Positions 17,047 to 25,683 are shown, counted from the first letter of the stretch. The stretch is DNA of 64,000 nucleotides from Emticicia aquatilis (GCF_014644295.1 NZ_BMKK01000005.1:513111-577110); one strand, 5' to 3'. Numbers and translations: made by a program. Notes: generated by a model not told the origin, from the letters alone.

Positions 17047-17901
17047 CATATCTTCTAATTTATCTAAGATTTTGGTCCAAATCGTATCTTTGAACTGTTT
17101 TTTGAAAAAGCCAAAGTGTTCAATTTTCTTCGCTCCTAATTCGGCAGGAATGAGTTTTTCAGAAGTTAATGTTTTGGTAGTTTTGAAATTTTGGAGCAAA
17201 AGCGGCACATTTTTTTCGTTGGCGATGGGGTCGTCAGTTGTCCAAAAATGAGCAATCGGAAAGGTCAGTTCGTGATAATGCCCCACAGGAACAGTTTTTC
17301 CGAAAAAGTGTTCGTCCCAAAAATAATTCGGTACACTGCACCAGTCAGCCCAATCTTTTACTACTTTTCTGGGCAAATCTTCCATAATTCCGAAACGCTT
17401 TGCAGCTACATAGCCAGTCAACAACACACTAATCGGACGAAAAACATGAAAGAAAAACAAAGTTTGTAGCCGATACCCCAAAGGCATATTTCGCCAGTAA
17501 CCCGAACCAGAACCAACAGCTACTACCCCATTGAGTTTCTGATAATTAGGCATCAGTCCGAAATTCATTCCTCCTACACTATGACCGACCAATAATTTTG
17601 GTAAATCGGGGTACTTTTTATCTAAAAACTCCAATACGGCTGGCATATCCTGTGTACCGTATTCAATATAATTATAGTTACAATCTTTCATCGAAGCAGG
17701 TGCCGACTCGCAAGTACCACGATAATCGAATGTACAAACTGCATAATCATGCTCAACTAAAAATTTAATGAATGGAAAGTAAAACTCTTTTTTTGCACCT
17801 GTACCAGTGCAGAGTTGTACGGCAGCTTTTGGTTTTTCGGGTTCAAACAAAACTGCTGCCAGTTCTACACCATCTTCACATCTTACTTTTAGCTTTTGCA
17901 T
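17041..17901 (-). CDS. Alpha/beta hydrolase
   Basis: This 286-residue cytoplasmic alpha/beta-hydrolase has a nucleophile elbow GHSVGG near residue 107, an oxyanion-region CTGTGAKKEF near 33, DYRGTCESA near 60, and probable acid and histidine residues in TTDDPIANE and IEHFGFFKK. It resembles the serine aminopeptidase/monoacylglycerol lipase-like group. It is preceded by a possible TetR operator (17913-17928) and by the TetR gene on the same strand, so it is a likely target of that repressor. The substrate is unknown. Confidence 0.88.
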   Translation of the reverse strand: MQKLKVRCEDGVELAAVLFEPEKPKAAVQLCTGTGAKKEFYFPFIKFLVEHDYAVCTFDYRGTCESAPASMKDCNYNYIEYGTQDMPAVLEFLDKKYPDLPKLLVGHSVGGMNFGLMPNYQKLNGVVAVGSGSGYWRNMPLGYRLQTLFFFHVFRPISVLLTGYVAAKRFGIMEDLPRKVVKDWADWCSVPNYFWDEHFFGKTVPVGHYHELTFPIAHFWTTDDPIANEKNVPLLLQNFKTTKTLTSEKLIPAELGAKKIEHFGFFKKQFKDTIWTKILDKLEDMQ

Positions 17902-17912
17902 AATTTATATTA

Positions 17913-17928
17913 TACCAAACGTTTGTTT
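17913..17928. promoter_or_regulatory. Possible TetR operator at hydrolase promoter
   Basis: TACCAAACGTTTG matches the left half and centre of the palindrome at 18644-18659. The right half is degenerate (TTGTTT instead of TTGGTA). It sits 12 bp upstream of the hydrolase ATG. Confidence 0.5.
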
Positions 17929-17930
17929 TA

Positions 17931-18014
17931 TTCTCAATTCTCAATTCTCAATTCTCAATTCTCAATTCTCAATTCTCAATTCTCAATTCTCAATTCTCAA
18001 TTCTCAATTCTCAA
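17931..18014. repeat. Tandem repeat, 12 perfect copies of TTCTCAA
   Basis: Twelve uninterrupted copies of the 7-bp unit TTCTCAA fill the gap between the TetR and hydrolase genes and include the TetR stop codon (TGA at 18011-18013 on the minus strand). Perfect short tandem repeats of this length are prone to slippage; copy-number change would alter the spacing between the genes but not the TetR coding sequence. Confidence 0.95.
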
Positions 18015-18568
18015 TTCAATTTCATCATCGTACGAGCGAAAGCATCGTAGAGAAACTGTCGGTCAGCGTATAATTTCGAGAACATTACGGCACCTTCAAA
18101 CTCCATGATGGTTTGTTGGGCGAGTCTGAATGATTGCTCTGGGCTTTTACGAGTTACAAAGATTATCTGCAAGGCCTTTGTCCAATCGTCCATGATGGCT
18201 CTTAAAACTGATTGAAATTCGGGCACAACTCCCACTGTTTCGAGGGTTGTGTTTCCTACTAAACAGCCTCCTTCCTTCTCCAAAAGTAGTTTCCCCATCT
18301 TTTTCAAGAGTTTTTCCATTCGTTCTTCGGGCGTGAGGCTTGTATCTTCGGCAATCGGGAAAACCTTATTAGTTAGGTAAGTATGAATCGAAACGAGTAA
18401 ATCTTTCATTAACATTTCTTTACTCGGAAAATGATAATACAGACTTCCCTTGAGCAAACCACTGGCTTCGGCAATATCTTGCATCGAAGTATTATGGTAT
18501 CCCTTCACTCGAAAAACATCCGATGATTTTAGCAATATTTCTTCTTTGGTAATTTTCTGAACTGGCAT
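18011..18568 (-). CDS. TetR/AcrR-family transcriptional regulator
   Basis: The protein has 185 residues from the ATG at 18568 (MPVQKITKEEIL); an ATG at 18622 would add 18 residues. The N-terminal HTH is clear: KSSDVFRVKGYHNTSMQDIAEASGLLKGSLYYHFPSKEML. The C-terminal ligand-binding domain includes a possible thiol in EGGCLVGNTTLE. It probably represses itself and the hydrolase gene, because a shared TACCAA palindrome lies upstream of both. The stop codon lies inside the 7-bp tandem repeat. The ligand is unknown. Confidence 0.92.
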   Translation of the reverse strand: MPVQKITKEEILLKSSDVFRVKGYHNTSMQDIAEASGLLKGSLYYHFPSKEMLMKDLLVSIHTYLTNKVFPIAEDTSLTPEERMEKLLKKMGKLLLEKEGGCLVGNTTLETVGVVPEFQSVLRAIMDDWTKALQIIFVTRKSPEQSFRLAQQTIMEFEGAVMFSKLYADRQFLYDAFARTMMKLN

Positions 18569-18643
18569 TTTCAGTCGATGGCCCACAGACAACAGTCTGT
18601 AGTTGATTTTATTTAGACTCAAATGTAAAAATTATTTTTCACT

Positions 18644-18659
18644 TACCAAACGATTGGTA
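18644..18659. promoter_or_regulatory. TetR operator candidate
   Basis: TACCAA-ACGA-TTGGTA, perfect 6-bp half-sites with a 4-nt centre, lies 76 bp upstream of the chosen TetR start (22 bp upstream of the alternative ATG). A partial copy occurs before the hydrolase gene at 17913. Confidence 0.65.
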
Positions 18660-18810
18660 GAATAAAGTTTAGATTCTATACATCAGCGATATATGCCATT
18701 CATAACTAATTATCAACGGTTCAGAGAATCGTTCCATAAAATTTGAAACCTTATTTCTGTCAAAACCGTTGTGTTTTCATTCAGTTTTCTCTAAACAAGT
18801 ACACTATTTT

Positions 18811-20088
18811 ATGAATCGAATGTTCGGATTCGCCCTCATGGCGGTCTTCTTTTTCCTGATTGATTTATATGTTTGGCAGGCGATAAAAGTTGTTATGCGT
18901 TCGGCCACTCTTTCTACTCAACGCATCGTTGGTTTTGGTTTTTGGGGACTCACCGTATTCTCAATCCTTTCAATCATTGCTATTTTTACTTATATGCCGA
19001 TGTCGGCACCCGTAAAGGCGAGTTTCAGAACTTTCTTGATGGCAGGTATTTTTATCCTTTATATCTCAAAGGTGTTTTCGGTTTTAGTCCTAATTATTGA
19101 TGATTTGATTCGTTTCGGTAAATGGGTAGTTAATTTCTTTCAAGGTGATACTGCTTCAGTGCAAGTAGCAATCGATACAGTGCAACCTGCTGCCGAGAAA
19201 ATCAGTCGTTCGGAGTTTTTGGCAAAATCTGCTTTGGCTGTTGGAGGCTTACACGCTGGCGGAATGGCTTGGGGAATTTTATCGGGAGCTCACGATTATC
19301 GAGTACGAAACGTAACGCTTCGTTTGAAAAATCTACCGAAACAATTCGATGGGATGAAGATTGCTCAACTTTCGGATATTCACTCGGGAAGTTTTTTCAA
19401 TAAAACTGCCGTGAAGGGTGGAGTGGAAATGTTGATGAAAGAAAAACCCGATATGTTTTTCTTTACGGGTGATTTAGTAAATAATATTGCTCCCGAAGTG
19501 AAAGATTACATTGATATTTTCTCGAAAATAAAAGCACCACTCGGCACTTTCTCTACACTCGGGAATCACGATTATGGCGATTATACACAATGGGAGTCGC
19601 CCGAAAAGAAAAAACAAAACCTACAAGATTTGATGAACGCCCACAAAACAATGGGTTGGGATTTGCTGATGGACGAACACCGTGCCGTAAAAGTGGATGG
19701 CGAAAGCATCGGAGTCTTGGGCATTCAGAACTGGGGTGCAGGAAACTTTGCCAAATATGGAAATTTGGAAAAAGCTCAACAAAATGCCCACGATTTGCCC
19801 GTGAAACTATTGCTTTCGCACGACCCAAGCCACTGGAGAGCCCAAGTTTTGGATAAACACAAAGATATTGATGTGGCTTTTGCAGGGCATACGCACGGTA
19901 TGCAATATGGTGTTGAACTGGGTAATTTTAAATGGTCGCCTGTACAACTCCGTTATAAAGAATGGGCTGGTCTGTACGAAGAGAATGACCAAAAACTCTA
20001 CGTGAATCGTGGTTTTGGTTATATTGGTTACCCAGGACGTTTGGGTATTTTACCAGAGATTACCATTTTTGAATTGAAAGTTGGTTAA
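18811..20088 (+). CDS. Membrane-anchored metallophosphoesterase (YkuE-like)
   Basis: The protein has 425 residues from the ATG at 18811 (MNRMFGFALMAVFFFL); an ATG at 18769 would add 14 residues. About four N-terminal transmembrane helices are followed by a calcineurin-like phosphoesterase domain with all metal motifs: LSDIHSG (DxH), FTGDLVNN (GD), LGNHDYG (GNHD), LLSHDPSHW (H) and AGHTHGM (GHxH). It is likely an envelope phosphodiesterase with the active site outside the membrane. A Crp-like gene begins 2 bp after its stop. Confidence 0.92.
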   Translation: MNRMFGFALMAVFFFLIDLYVWQAIKVVMRSATLSTQRIVGFGFWGLTVFSILSIIAIFTYMPMSAPVKASFRTFLMAGIFILYISKVFSVLVLIIDDLIRFGKWVVNFFQGDTASVQVAIDTVQPAAEKISRSEFLAKSALAVGGLHAGGMAWGILSGAHDYRVRNVTLRLKNLPKQFDGMKIAQLSDIHSGSFFNKTAVKGGVEMLMKEKPDMFFFTGDLVNNIAPEVKDYIDIFSKIKAPLGTFSTLGNHDYGDYTQWESPEKKKQNLQDLMNAHKTMGWDLLMDEHRAVKVDGESIGVLGIQNWGAGNFAKYGNLEKAQQNAHDLPVKLLLSHDPSHWRAQVLDKHKDIDVAFAGHTHGMQYGVELGNFKWSPVQLRYKEWAGLYEENDQKLYVNRGFGYIGYPGRLGILPEITIFELKVG

Positions 20089-20090
20089 TT

Positions 20091-20666
20091 TTGGATAAAT
20101 TAGAAAAATATTTCAATCAACTGTCCCCGCTCAAATCTACCACGTGGGATAAAGTGAAGCCACTTTTTACGAAGACACATTTGCAAAAAGGCGAACACTT
20201 CATTGAGCAGGGACAGTTGGCTTCTAAAATCGGGTTTCTGGAGTCGGGTATTATGCGAGCGTTTTATCGCAACGACGAAGGCACCGAATACAACAAGCAT
20301 TTTTTTATCGAAAACTCTTTTGTTGGGGGCTATGCTTCTTTGATTACTGGCCAACCCAATATTATTATTCAACAAGCTCTAAGTGACTGCCATTTGTGGG
20401 TAGCTGACTTTAAGCAACTTTCTGCCCTATACGATACTTGCCCAGATTTAGAGCGAGTGGCTCGTCGCATTGCCGAACTTTATTTTGTTGATAAAGAAAA
20501 TCGTGAAATCGAAATCATTCTTTTAGATGCCGATAAGCGTTACGAACTCTTCCAAAAACGTTTCCCACAACTCGAACAGCTCATTGCCCAATATCATATC
20601 GCTTCTTATTTGGGCATTACTCCTACACAGCTGAGCCGCATCCGAAAAAAATTAGCCCAACGCTGA
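20091..20666 (+). CDS. Crp/Fnr-family regulator with TTG start
   Basis: The protein has 191 residues. The start is a TTG only 2 bp after the metallophosphoesterase stop; no in-frame ATG is available before the conserved domain. The cyclic-nucleotide-binding fold occupies about 10-115 (HLQKGEHFIEQGQLASKIGFLESGIMRAFYR, FIENSFVGGYASLITGQ). A short C-terminal HTH is seen in IASYLGITPTQLSRIRKKLA. It lacks Fe-S cysteines. It is the typical Bacteroidota Crp-like type, ligand unknown. Tight coupling suggests joint expression with the phosphoesterase. Confidence 0.9.
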   Translation: MDKLEKYFNQLSPLKSTTWDKVKPLFTKTHLQKGEHFIEQGQLASKIGFLESGIMRAFYRNDEGTEYNKHFFIENSFVGGYASLITGQPNIIIQQALSDCHLWVADFKQLSALYDTCPDLERVARRIAELYFVDKENREIEIILLDADKRYELFQKRFPQLEQLIAQYHIASYLGITPTQLSRIRKKLAQR

Positions 20667-20735
20667 TTTCTTTACCTATGTAAATGCTTCACCGCTTCTA
20701 CTATCATAATTTTGCTCAAAAAACAGCAAAAACAC

Positions 20736-21155
20736 ATGAAGTATTTACTAACCTTGCTTTTGTTTGGCAGTATTTTGTTCCATACAAAAGCCCAAAATTC
20801 CTCTAATACGATGGAAATCAAAAAGCCTTACACGATTCTGATTTTAATGAATGCTACACCAAAGTGGCTTTCGCACACACGAGAAGAAAGAGGTGTTTTC
20901 TTCGAGAAAAAGGTAATTCCAGTTTTTCAGAAAGTGAGTAAAACCGTTAAAGTACAATTATTTGATAGCGAGTATTTCCACGCTAAAGTTTCAGATTTTA
21001 TGATTGTTACGGCAACTTCATTAGACGATTATAAACTTTTGATTGAACTACTGCGAGACACCAAAATCTATGCTGAGCCTTACTTTGAGATAAAAGATAT
21101 AATCGTGGGTCAAGAAAACGCTTTTGAAGATTTTAACGAATTACTCAAGAAATAA
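20736..21155 (+). CDS. Darcynin-family secreted protein
   Basis: The protein has 139 residues from the ATG at 20736 (MKYLLTLLLFGS), giving a clean signal peptide ending KAQN. The mature part contains YTILILMNATPKWLSHTREER and YFHAKVSDFMIVTATSLDDY, the pattern of the small darcynin family (alpha/beta, ferredoxin-like). No biochemical role is known to me. It lies just downstream of the Crp-like gene and upstream of an SDR gene 4 bp away, so it is likely part of one transcript. Confidence 0.75.
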   Translation: MKYLLTLLLFGSILFHTKAQNSSNTMEIKKPYTILILMNATPKWLSHTREERGVFFEKKVIPVFQKVSKTVKVQLFDSEYFHAKVSDFMIVTATSLDDYKLLIELLRDTKIYAEPYFEIKDIIVGQENAFEDFNELLKK

Positions 21156-21159
21156 AACC

Positions 21160-21897
21160 ATGAAAAGTAGCGGAAATACCATTTTGATAACGGGCGGTAC
21201 GGCAGGCATCGGGCTTGAACTCGTCAGACAGTTTTATCAGCTCAATAATCGGCTCATTGTCACATCGAGCAATGCTGAAAACTTAGAAAAGCTGAAAATC
21301 ACTTTCCCGAATATTCTGACTATTGTCTGCAATTTGGCATCTGAAAGCGATGTAAAAGCACTTGTAAATACTTGTTTTAGCCAGCATAACGATATTAACA
21401 TACTGATAAATAATGCTGGCGTACAATACAATTATGATTGGAAAACGGAAGTAGATGGCTTCCAGAAAATAGCTGACGAAATAGCCATCAATCTAACAAG
21501 CCCCATGCAACTTGCCTATGGTTTATTACCGATTTTATTAAATCAAAAACAAGCAGCTATCATAAATGTATCGTCGGGTTTGGCCTATGCTCCTAAAGCC
21601 TCAGCACCTATTTACTGTGCTACTAAAGCCGCTATTCATAACGGTACTAAGGCTTTACGCTATCAACTCGCAGGAACAACAACGAAGGTCTTCGAAATTA
21701 TTCCCCCGCTGGTATCAACCGCCATGACCGAAGGCCGAGGAAAAGGCAAAATTTCACCACAACAGTTGGTTGATGAATTTATGAAAAACTTCGAGCGAGA
21801 TATTTTTGAAAGTAATATCGGAAAAACCAAACTTCTACGATTCATCCAGCGGGTTTCGCCTGCATTGGCTGATAGAATAATGAAAGGTGGATTATAG
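21160..21897 (+). CDS. Short-chain dehydrogenase/reductase
   Basis: The protein has 245 residues from the ATG at 21160 (MKSSGNTILITGG); an upstream in-frame ATG at 21124 lies inside the darcynin gene. It is a classical SDR: cofactor motif TGGTAGIG at about 10-17, NNAG in INNAGVQYN, and catalytic Ser and YxxxK in NVSSGLAYAPKASAPIYCATK. It resembles the DltE-like subgroup. The substrate is unknown. The gene ends at a strong terminator, so the darcynin/SDR pair probably closes the unit starting at 18811. Confidence 0.92.
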   Translation: MKSSGNTILITGGTAGIGLELVRQFYQLNNRLIVTSSNAENLEKLKITFPNILTIVCNLASESDVKALVNTCFSQHNDINILINNAGVQYNYDWKTEVDGFQKIADEIAINLTSPMQLAYGLLPILLNQKQAAIINVSSGLAYAPKASAPIYCATKAAIHNGTKALRYQLAGTTTKVFEIIPPLVSTAMTEGRGKGKISPQQLVDEFMKNFERDIFESNIGKTKLLRFIQRVSPALADRIMKGGL

Positions 21898-21918
21898 GAT
21901 TATAACTGATATTTCTTG

Positions 21919-21950
21919 AAGTAGCTATTCGAAAGATAGCTACTTTTTTT
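21919..21950 (+). terminator. Rho-independent terminator
   Basis: AAGTAGCTAT and ATAGCTACTT form a 10-bp stem with a 7-nt loop and a T7 tail, 21 bp after the SDR stop. Confidence 0.88.
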
Positions 21951-22276
21951 GTGTTTAAGTCTATCAAGTTAATTCCAATTTTTGTTTTTTTTCTCATTAT
22001 TTGTCTGACATAATGTTTCGAGTAAAAATTCTTTTTTTGTGACTTTTCTGAAAAATTGCGTATAAATTATAGTGACTTTCATAAATTAATTCAAGTAAAT
22101 ATAAAGACTTGATTATCAATATTTTATAAAATATTTTCATTTATTTTCAAAAGAAAGTTTGGCAGTTTGTAAAAAAATATTTTCCTTTATTTATTAAAAA
22201 AACATTCAGTTGGCACGAAAAATGTGGAGGGGGTTAGATAAGTCCCTATAATGAATGGAAAAACTCTACTTACGCA
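21951..22276. other. AT-rich leader region of rpoN
   Basis: No gene is visible in this very AT-rich stretch. Its only recognisable signal is the -24/-12-like element at 22211-22225. Confidence 0.5.
22210..22226 (+). promoter_or_regulatory. Sigma-54-like promoter upstream of rpoN
   Basis: TTGGCACGAAAAATGTG fits the sigma-54 pattern TTGGCACG-N4-TTGC at the -24 half exactly. The GG at 22212-22213 is followed, 10 bases later, by GT instead of the invariant GC. It lies 51 bp before the rpoN ATG, suggesting possible autoregulation. Confidence 0.4.
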
Positions 22277-23764
22277 ATGCAGAAATTAAGTCTTAACCAG
22301 TCCCTACAGCAACGTCTGTCGCCTCAGCAGATACAGTTCATCAAACTGTTACAAATCCCTTCTGCCGAGCTTGAACAGAGAATCGAAGAAGAGCTTGAAA
22401 TCAATCCAGCTTTAGAGGAAGGCATGGACATGGATGAGCGTGTGAAAGATGAGTATGACGACGACTATGATGGTGGCGACGACCACGATGACTATGGTGA
22501 ATACGGTGAGTATGAAACCTACGAGGGTCTGGACGTAAAACAATATTTAAATCAAGATGATTACGCGGGGTACAAAATGCAGGGTGACGGTTGGGGGGAC
22601 GACGACCGTGATGCAATGCCCGTAATTGCAACAAGTACATTGGCCGAATCTTTGGTTCAGCAATTGGGTTTTTTACGCTTGGATTCTCGCCAAGAATCAA
22701 TCGGTATGCAACTGATTGGTAGCATCGAAGAAGATGGCTATATCCGTCGTCCGCTTCGTTCAATTTGTAATGATTTGGCTTTTACGCAAAATATTTATAC
22801 CAATGAAGAAGAAGTAATTGGACTCTTGAAGAAAATTCAAACTTTCGAGCCAGCTGGTATCGGTGCAAGAGATTTGAGAGAATGTCTTATTCTTCAACTC
22901 GAACGCAAAGACCAAGACGATTTTGCGGTAGAAACTGCCATCAAAATCATTGATGCTTACTTCGATGAATTTACGAAAAAACATTACGAAAAAATACAAC
23001 GTCGCTTAGATATTGATGATGATACTTTGAAGAATTCTATCAAAGTTATTACTCGTCTGAATCCAAAGCCAGGCAGTATCGGTAACGGAGATAGTGCTGC
23101 TGCCTATTTAATGGCGGATTTCATTGTGACGAATAACAATGGTAAATTAGACGTTATTCTGAACTCTAAAAATGCTCCAGAGCTTCGAGTAAGCCGTTCG
23201 TTTGCAGAAATGCTTGATACTTACGACAAAACTGATAAAAACGGTTCAGCACAACACAAGAGTATCAAAGAAACTGTAACGTTTGTCAAGCAAAAACTTG
23301 ATGCTGCCAAATGGTTTATTGATGCCATTAAACAACGCCAACAAACATTGCTGAAAACCATGAAATCAATCGTTGAGTTTCAGCACGAATTCTTCCTCGA
23401 TGGCGATGAGTCTAAGCTAAAACCAATGATTTTGAAAGATATTGCTAACCGCATTGATATGGATATTTCTACGGTATCACGTGTGGCTAATAGCAAATCC
23501 GTACAAGCTGATTTTGGTATTTATCCGCTAAAATATTTCTTCTCAGAAGGTATCGCAACCGATTCGGGCGAAGACGCTTCGAGCCGAGAAGTAAAAAATA
23601 TCTTGAAAGAATTGATAGAAAACGAGCCTAAAAACTCGCCACTTTCTGACGATAAACTCGAAAAGCTACTCAATAAGCGTGGCTATAATATTGCTCGCCG
23701 CACAGTTGCCAAATACCGTGAGCAGCTTAATATTCCTGTGGCACGTTTGCGTAAGCAGTTGTAG
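22277..23764 (+). CDS. rpoN: RNA polymerase sigma-54 factor
   Basis: This 495-residue protein contains region I (MQKLSLNQSLQQRLSPQQIQFIKLL), which contacts activators. An unusually acidic, Gly/Tyr/Asp-rich region II lies at about 50-110. The core-binding and CBD region follows (FEPAGIGARDLRECL). The C-terminal HTH and the RpoN box ARRTVAKYRE (about 473-482) recognise the -24 element. All hallmark parts are intact. No bacterial enhancer-binding activator gene lies in the window. Confidence 0.97.
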   Translation: MQKLSLNQSLQQRLSPQQIQFIKLLQIPSAELEQRIEEELEINPALEEGMDMDERVKDEYDDDYDGGDDHDDYGEYGEYETYEGLDVKQYLNQDDYAGYKMQGDGWGDDDRDAMPVIATSTLAESLVQQLGFLRLDSRQESIGMQLIGSIEEDGYIRRPLRSICNDLAFTQNIYTNEEEVIGLLKKIQTFEPAGIGARDLRECLILQLERKDQDDFAVETAIKIIDAYFDEFTKKHYEKIQRRLDIDDDTLKNSIKVITRLNPKPGSIGNGDSAAAYLMADFIVTNNNGKLDVILNSKNAPELRVSRSFAEMLDTYDKTDKNGSAQHKSIKETVTFVKQKLDAAKWFIDAIKQRQQTLLKTMKSIVEFQHEFFLDGDESKLKPMILKDIANRIDMDISTVSRVANSKSVQADFGIYPLKYFFSEGIATDSGEDASSREVKNILKELIENEPKNSPLSDDKLEKLLNKRGYNIARRTVAKYREQLNIPVARLRKQL

Positions 23765-23785
23765 ATTAGGTATTTATATATTATT

Positions 23786-23823
23786 AAGGACGGCATGGCT
23801 TTGAGCCATGCCGTCCTTTTTTT
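23786..23823 (+). terminator. Strong Rho-independent terminator
   Basis: A perfect 15-bp stem (AAGGACGGCATGGCT / AGCCATGCCGTCCTT) with a 3-nt loop and T7 follows rpoN. Confidence 0.93.
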
Positions 23824-23909
23824 ATACCGAAATAATTAGTTACAAATCAAACAGAAAAATCCTTCCTGATTTCTCAAGAAGGCTTCTCAATTTCTTTGTA
23901 CGTTGTAAG

Positions 23910-24065
23910 TTATACTTTCAACGCAGCCTGTAATTCTTCCATAGGAACCATTTCTTCCTTGAAAGTGTAAGCACCAGTTTTTGGTGATTTCACAGCTTTG
24001 ATAACTTTCGCAAAGTTTTTACCTGCGGTTTTATCACGGAGCGTTGCAACTACTTTCTTTGCCAT
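23910..24065 (-). CDS. DUF4295 family small basic protein, likely ribosome-associated
   Basis: This 51-residue protein, read directly from the minus strand, begins MAKKVVATLRDKTAGKN and ends ELQAALKV before TAA. It is Lys-rich. It matches the small DUF4295 family that in Bacteroidota sits directly downstream of rpmG. I recall that a protein of this kind was seen as an extra large-subunit protein in a Flavobacterium ribosome structure; this is unchecked. It lies 50 bp downstream of rpmG on the same strand. Confidence 0.88.
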   Translation of the reverse strand: MAKKVVATLRDKTAGKNFAKVIKAVKSPKTGAYTFKEEMVPMEELQAALKV

Positions 24066-24115
24066 TTTTAATTTGATTTTAGATGCGAGAAAAACTCACA
24101 TTCATTTCTTTAAAA

Positions 24116-24298
24116 TTACTTAATTTCTTTGTGGATAGTGTGAGCTTTCAAAAATGGATTATATTTTTTCAACTCCAAACGTCCAGTTGTATTCTTACGG
24201 TTTTTTGTCGTTACGTAACGAGACATACCTGCTACACCGCTTGTTTTTTGTACAGTACATTCTAAGATTACTTGTACACGATTGCCTTTCTTAGCCAT
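24116..24298 (-). CDS. rpmG: 50S ribosomal protein L33
   Basis: This 60-residue bL33 protein ([17 protein letters not shown]... [12 protein letters not shown]... [20 protein letters not shown]) is full length. Only one cysteine remains, so this is the zinc-independent C-minus form. The usual neighbour rpmB (L28) is not in the adjacent 190 bp upstream. A well-formed promoter lies about 140 bp upstream, giving a long untranslated leader of roughly 130 nt. DUF4295 follows downstream. Confidence 0.97.
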   Translation of the reverse strand: MAKKGNRVQVILECTVQKTSGVAGMSRYVTTKNRKNTTGRLELKKYNPFLKAHTIHKEIK

Positions 24299-24436
24299 TG
24301 TTTTATCTATTTAATGTATTGACTTTTATTGATAAGCAATCAAATCAAGCCAAAATGATATTTTAAAGAATAAATTTTCAATTTAAAATGCTGAGACTTT
24401 TTAGCTAAGTGCCTGTCTGTCTTGCATTTGGGGTTG

Positions 24437-24468
24437 CAAAGATACAAAATTGTGTTTTGTTTTTCAAA
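24437..24468 (-). promoter_or_regulatory. Bacteroidota-type promoter for rpmG
   Basis: On the minus strand, TTTG (24468-24465), 20 nt, then TATCTTTG (24444-24437) fits the -33/-7 consensus exactly. It predicts a leader of about 130 nt before rpmG. Confidence 0.65.
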
Positions 24469-24489
24469 AATCTTTTAAAAGTTTTTTGA

Positions 24490-25683
24490 TTAATTGTTAG
24501 ATTTATCATCGTGAAGCACCAAACACGCTGTTTCGGTGGTTTTGGGAGCCAACTTAAATCCTAATTTTTGGATACTTTCTTGCACTTTCGATACTTCTTT
24601 CGGAAAATCAGTCACCCAAATAATGCTTGTGTCAGCGGTTTCACTCTCATTTATTACGGGCATATCAACCACTTTCGTATCCCAAAGTAGTTTTAGGAAG
24701 TCTTTCAGCGGCATATCCATTCCTACTTTATTGTCGGTTAGCGTTACTTCTTTATTGGTTGTAAGGGCATAGACCTTACGAATACGATTCTCGGTTTTTG
24801 CTTTCAAACCAAAAACATCCTCCAAATTCTTCATGCCGATTTCTCCCAACCGATGTTTCATTGACTCAGGCACTTTGATAATTAGGCAATACTGCTGTTT
24901 TTCCTCCAATAAGTATTTGGTTTGCTCCGAAACCTCCAAACACGCTCGGTCAGTAGGGTTTGGGCGAGTAGTTTGATAAAGCACTTGGTACATCAGTGGT
25001 ACTGTGCAATTAATAAATTCGTACTCGAAATCTGATTTTTTATTGATTTGTGGCTGTATGCCTTCTTTATGTGCCGAAACGGCCACTTTATAAAAACTTT
25101 TATCTTCTGCCAGCCCAACGCTCATAGCCGTGACACTTTCGGTTTTTGTAGCAAACTCGGCTTTGGTTTTTACGGCTAATATTGCCCCACTTTTTGCCAA
25201 ATAAATTACGTCTTCAGTTACTTCTTCGGGCGATGTAATAGCTTTGATGTAGCCCTGCGGGTCGATGATAATCGTATGAGGCATCAGTTGATGGTAAAAT
25301 AACTGATTGATTGATTTGTTGGCATCAATCGCAATCGGCATCGAGGTTGGACGTTTTTTTAGGAAATTCACAACTTTCCAACGTTCTTCGTCAGTTACGT
25401 TGATAACTTCTAAATCGGTCGGAAATTTTTTCTGTAAAGTAGCCAAATGGTCCATCGCAGGAAAACACGGCCCACAGTAAGTTGCCCAAAACTCCAAAAT
25501 GACTACTTTTCCACGATAGTCTTTGATATTTTTCTTGGTTGTACCTTCTTTAGTGAGAATATTTATATCGAAATCAGGTACTAATGAGCCTAACTGAATC
25601 GATTCTGAAACCGCTCCCTCTTGTGCATAAGTACGCACCGCAAATGCACATACAATACTGACGATGGTTAAAATCCTTCTCAT
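24490..25683 (-). CDS. TlpA-like thioredoxin-domain protein with C-terminal extension
   Basis: This 397-residue protein has a signal peptide ending RTYAQ (about 21). A TlpA/ResA-like thioredoxin domain occupies about 30-175, with the active site FWATYCGPCFPAMD and the cis-Pro segment LMPHTIIIDPQG. A 220-residue C-terminal domain of uncertain type follows, with predicted alternating strands and helices (ACLEVSEQTKYLLEEKQQYCLIIKVPE). It resembles secreted redoxins fused to a TIGR03435-like domain, a tentative match. It is likely periplasmic. Confidence 0.85.
   Translation of the reverse strand: MRRILTIVSIVCAFAVRTYAQEGAVSESIQLGSLVPDFDINILTKEGTTKKNIKDYRGKVVILEFWATYCGPCFPAMDHLATLQKKFPTDLEVINVTDEERWKVVNFLKKRPTSMPIAIDANKSINQLFYHQLMPHTIIIDPQGYIKAITSPEEVTEDVIYLAKSGAILAVKTKAEFATKTESVTAMSVGLAEDKSFYKVAVSAHKEGIQPQINKKSDFEYEFINCTVPLMYQVLYQTTRPNPTDRACLEVSEQTKYLLEEKQQYCLIIKVPESMKHRLGEIGMKNLEDVFGLKAKTENRIRKVYALTTNKEVTLTDNKVGMDMPLKDFLKLLWDTKVVDMPVINESETADTSIIWVTDFPKEVSKVQESIQKLGFKLAPKTTETACLVLHDDKSNN

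Noticed and set aside
17931..18014. CRISPR array
   Set aside because: The unit is 7 bp with no spacers and no cas genes are present; it is a simple tandem repeat.
17807..18108. Plus-strand frames reading SQFSILN repeats
   Set aside because: They are translations of the 7-bp TTCTCAA tandem repeat (any frame is open) and overlap the real minus-strand genes.
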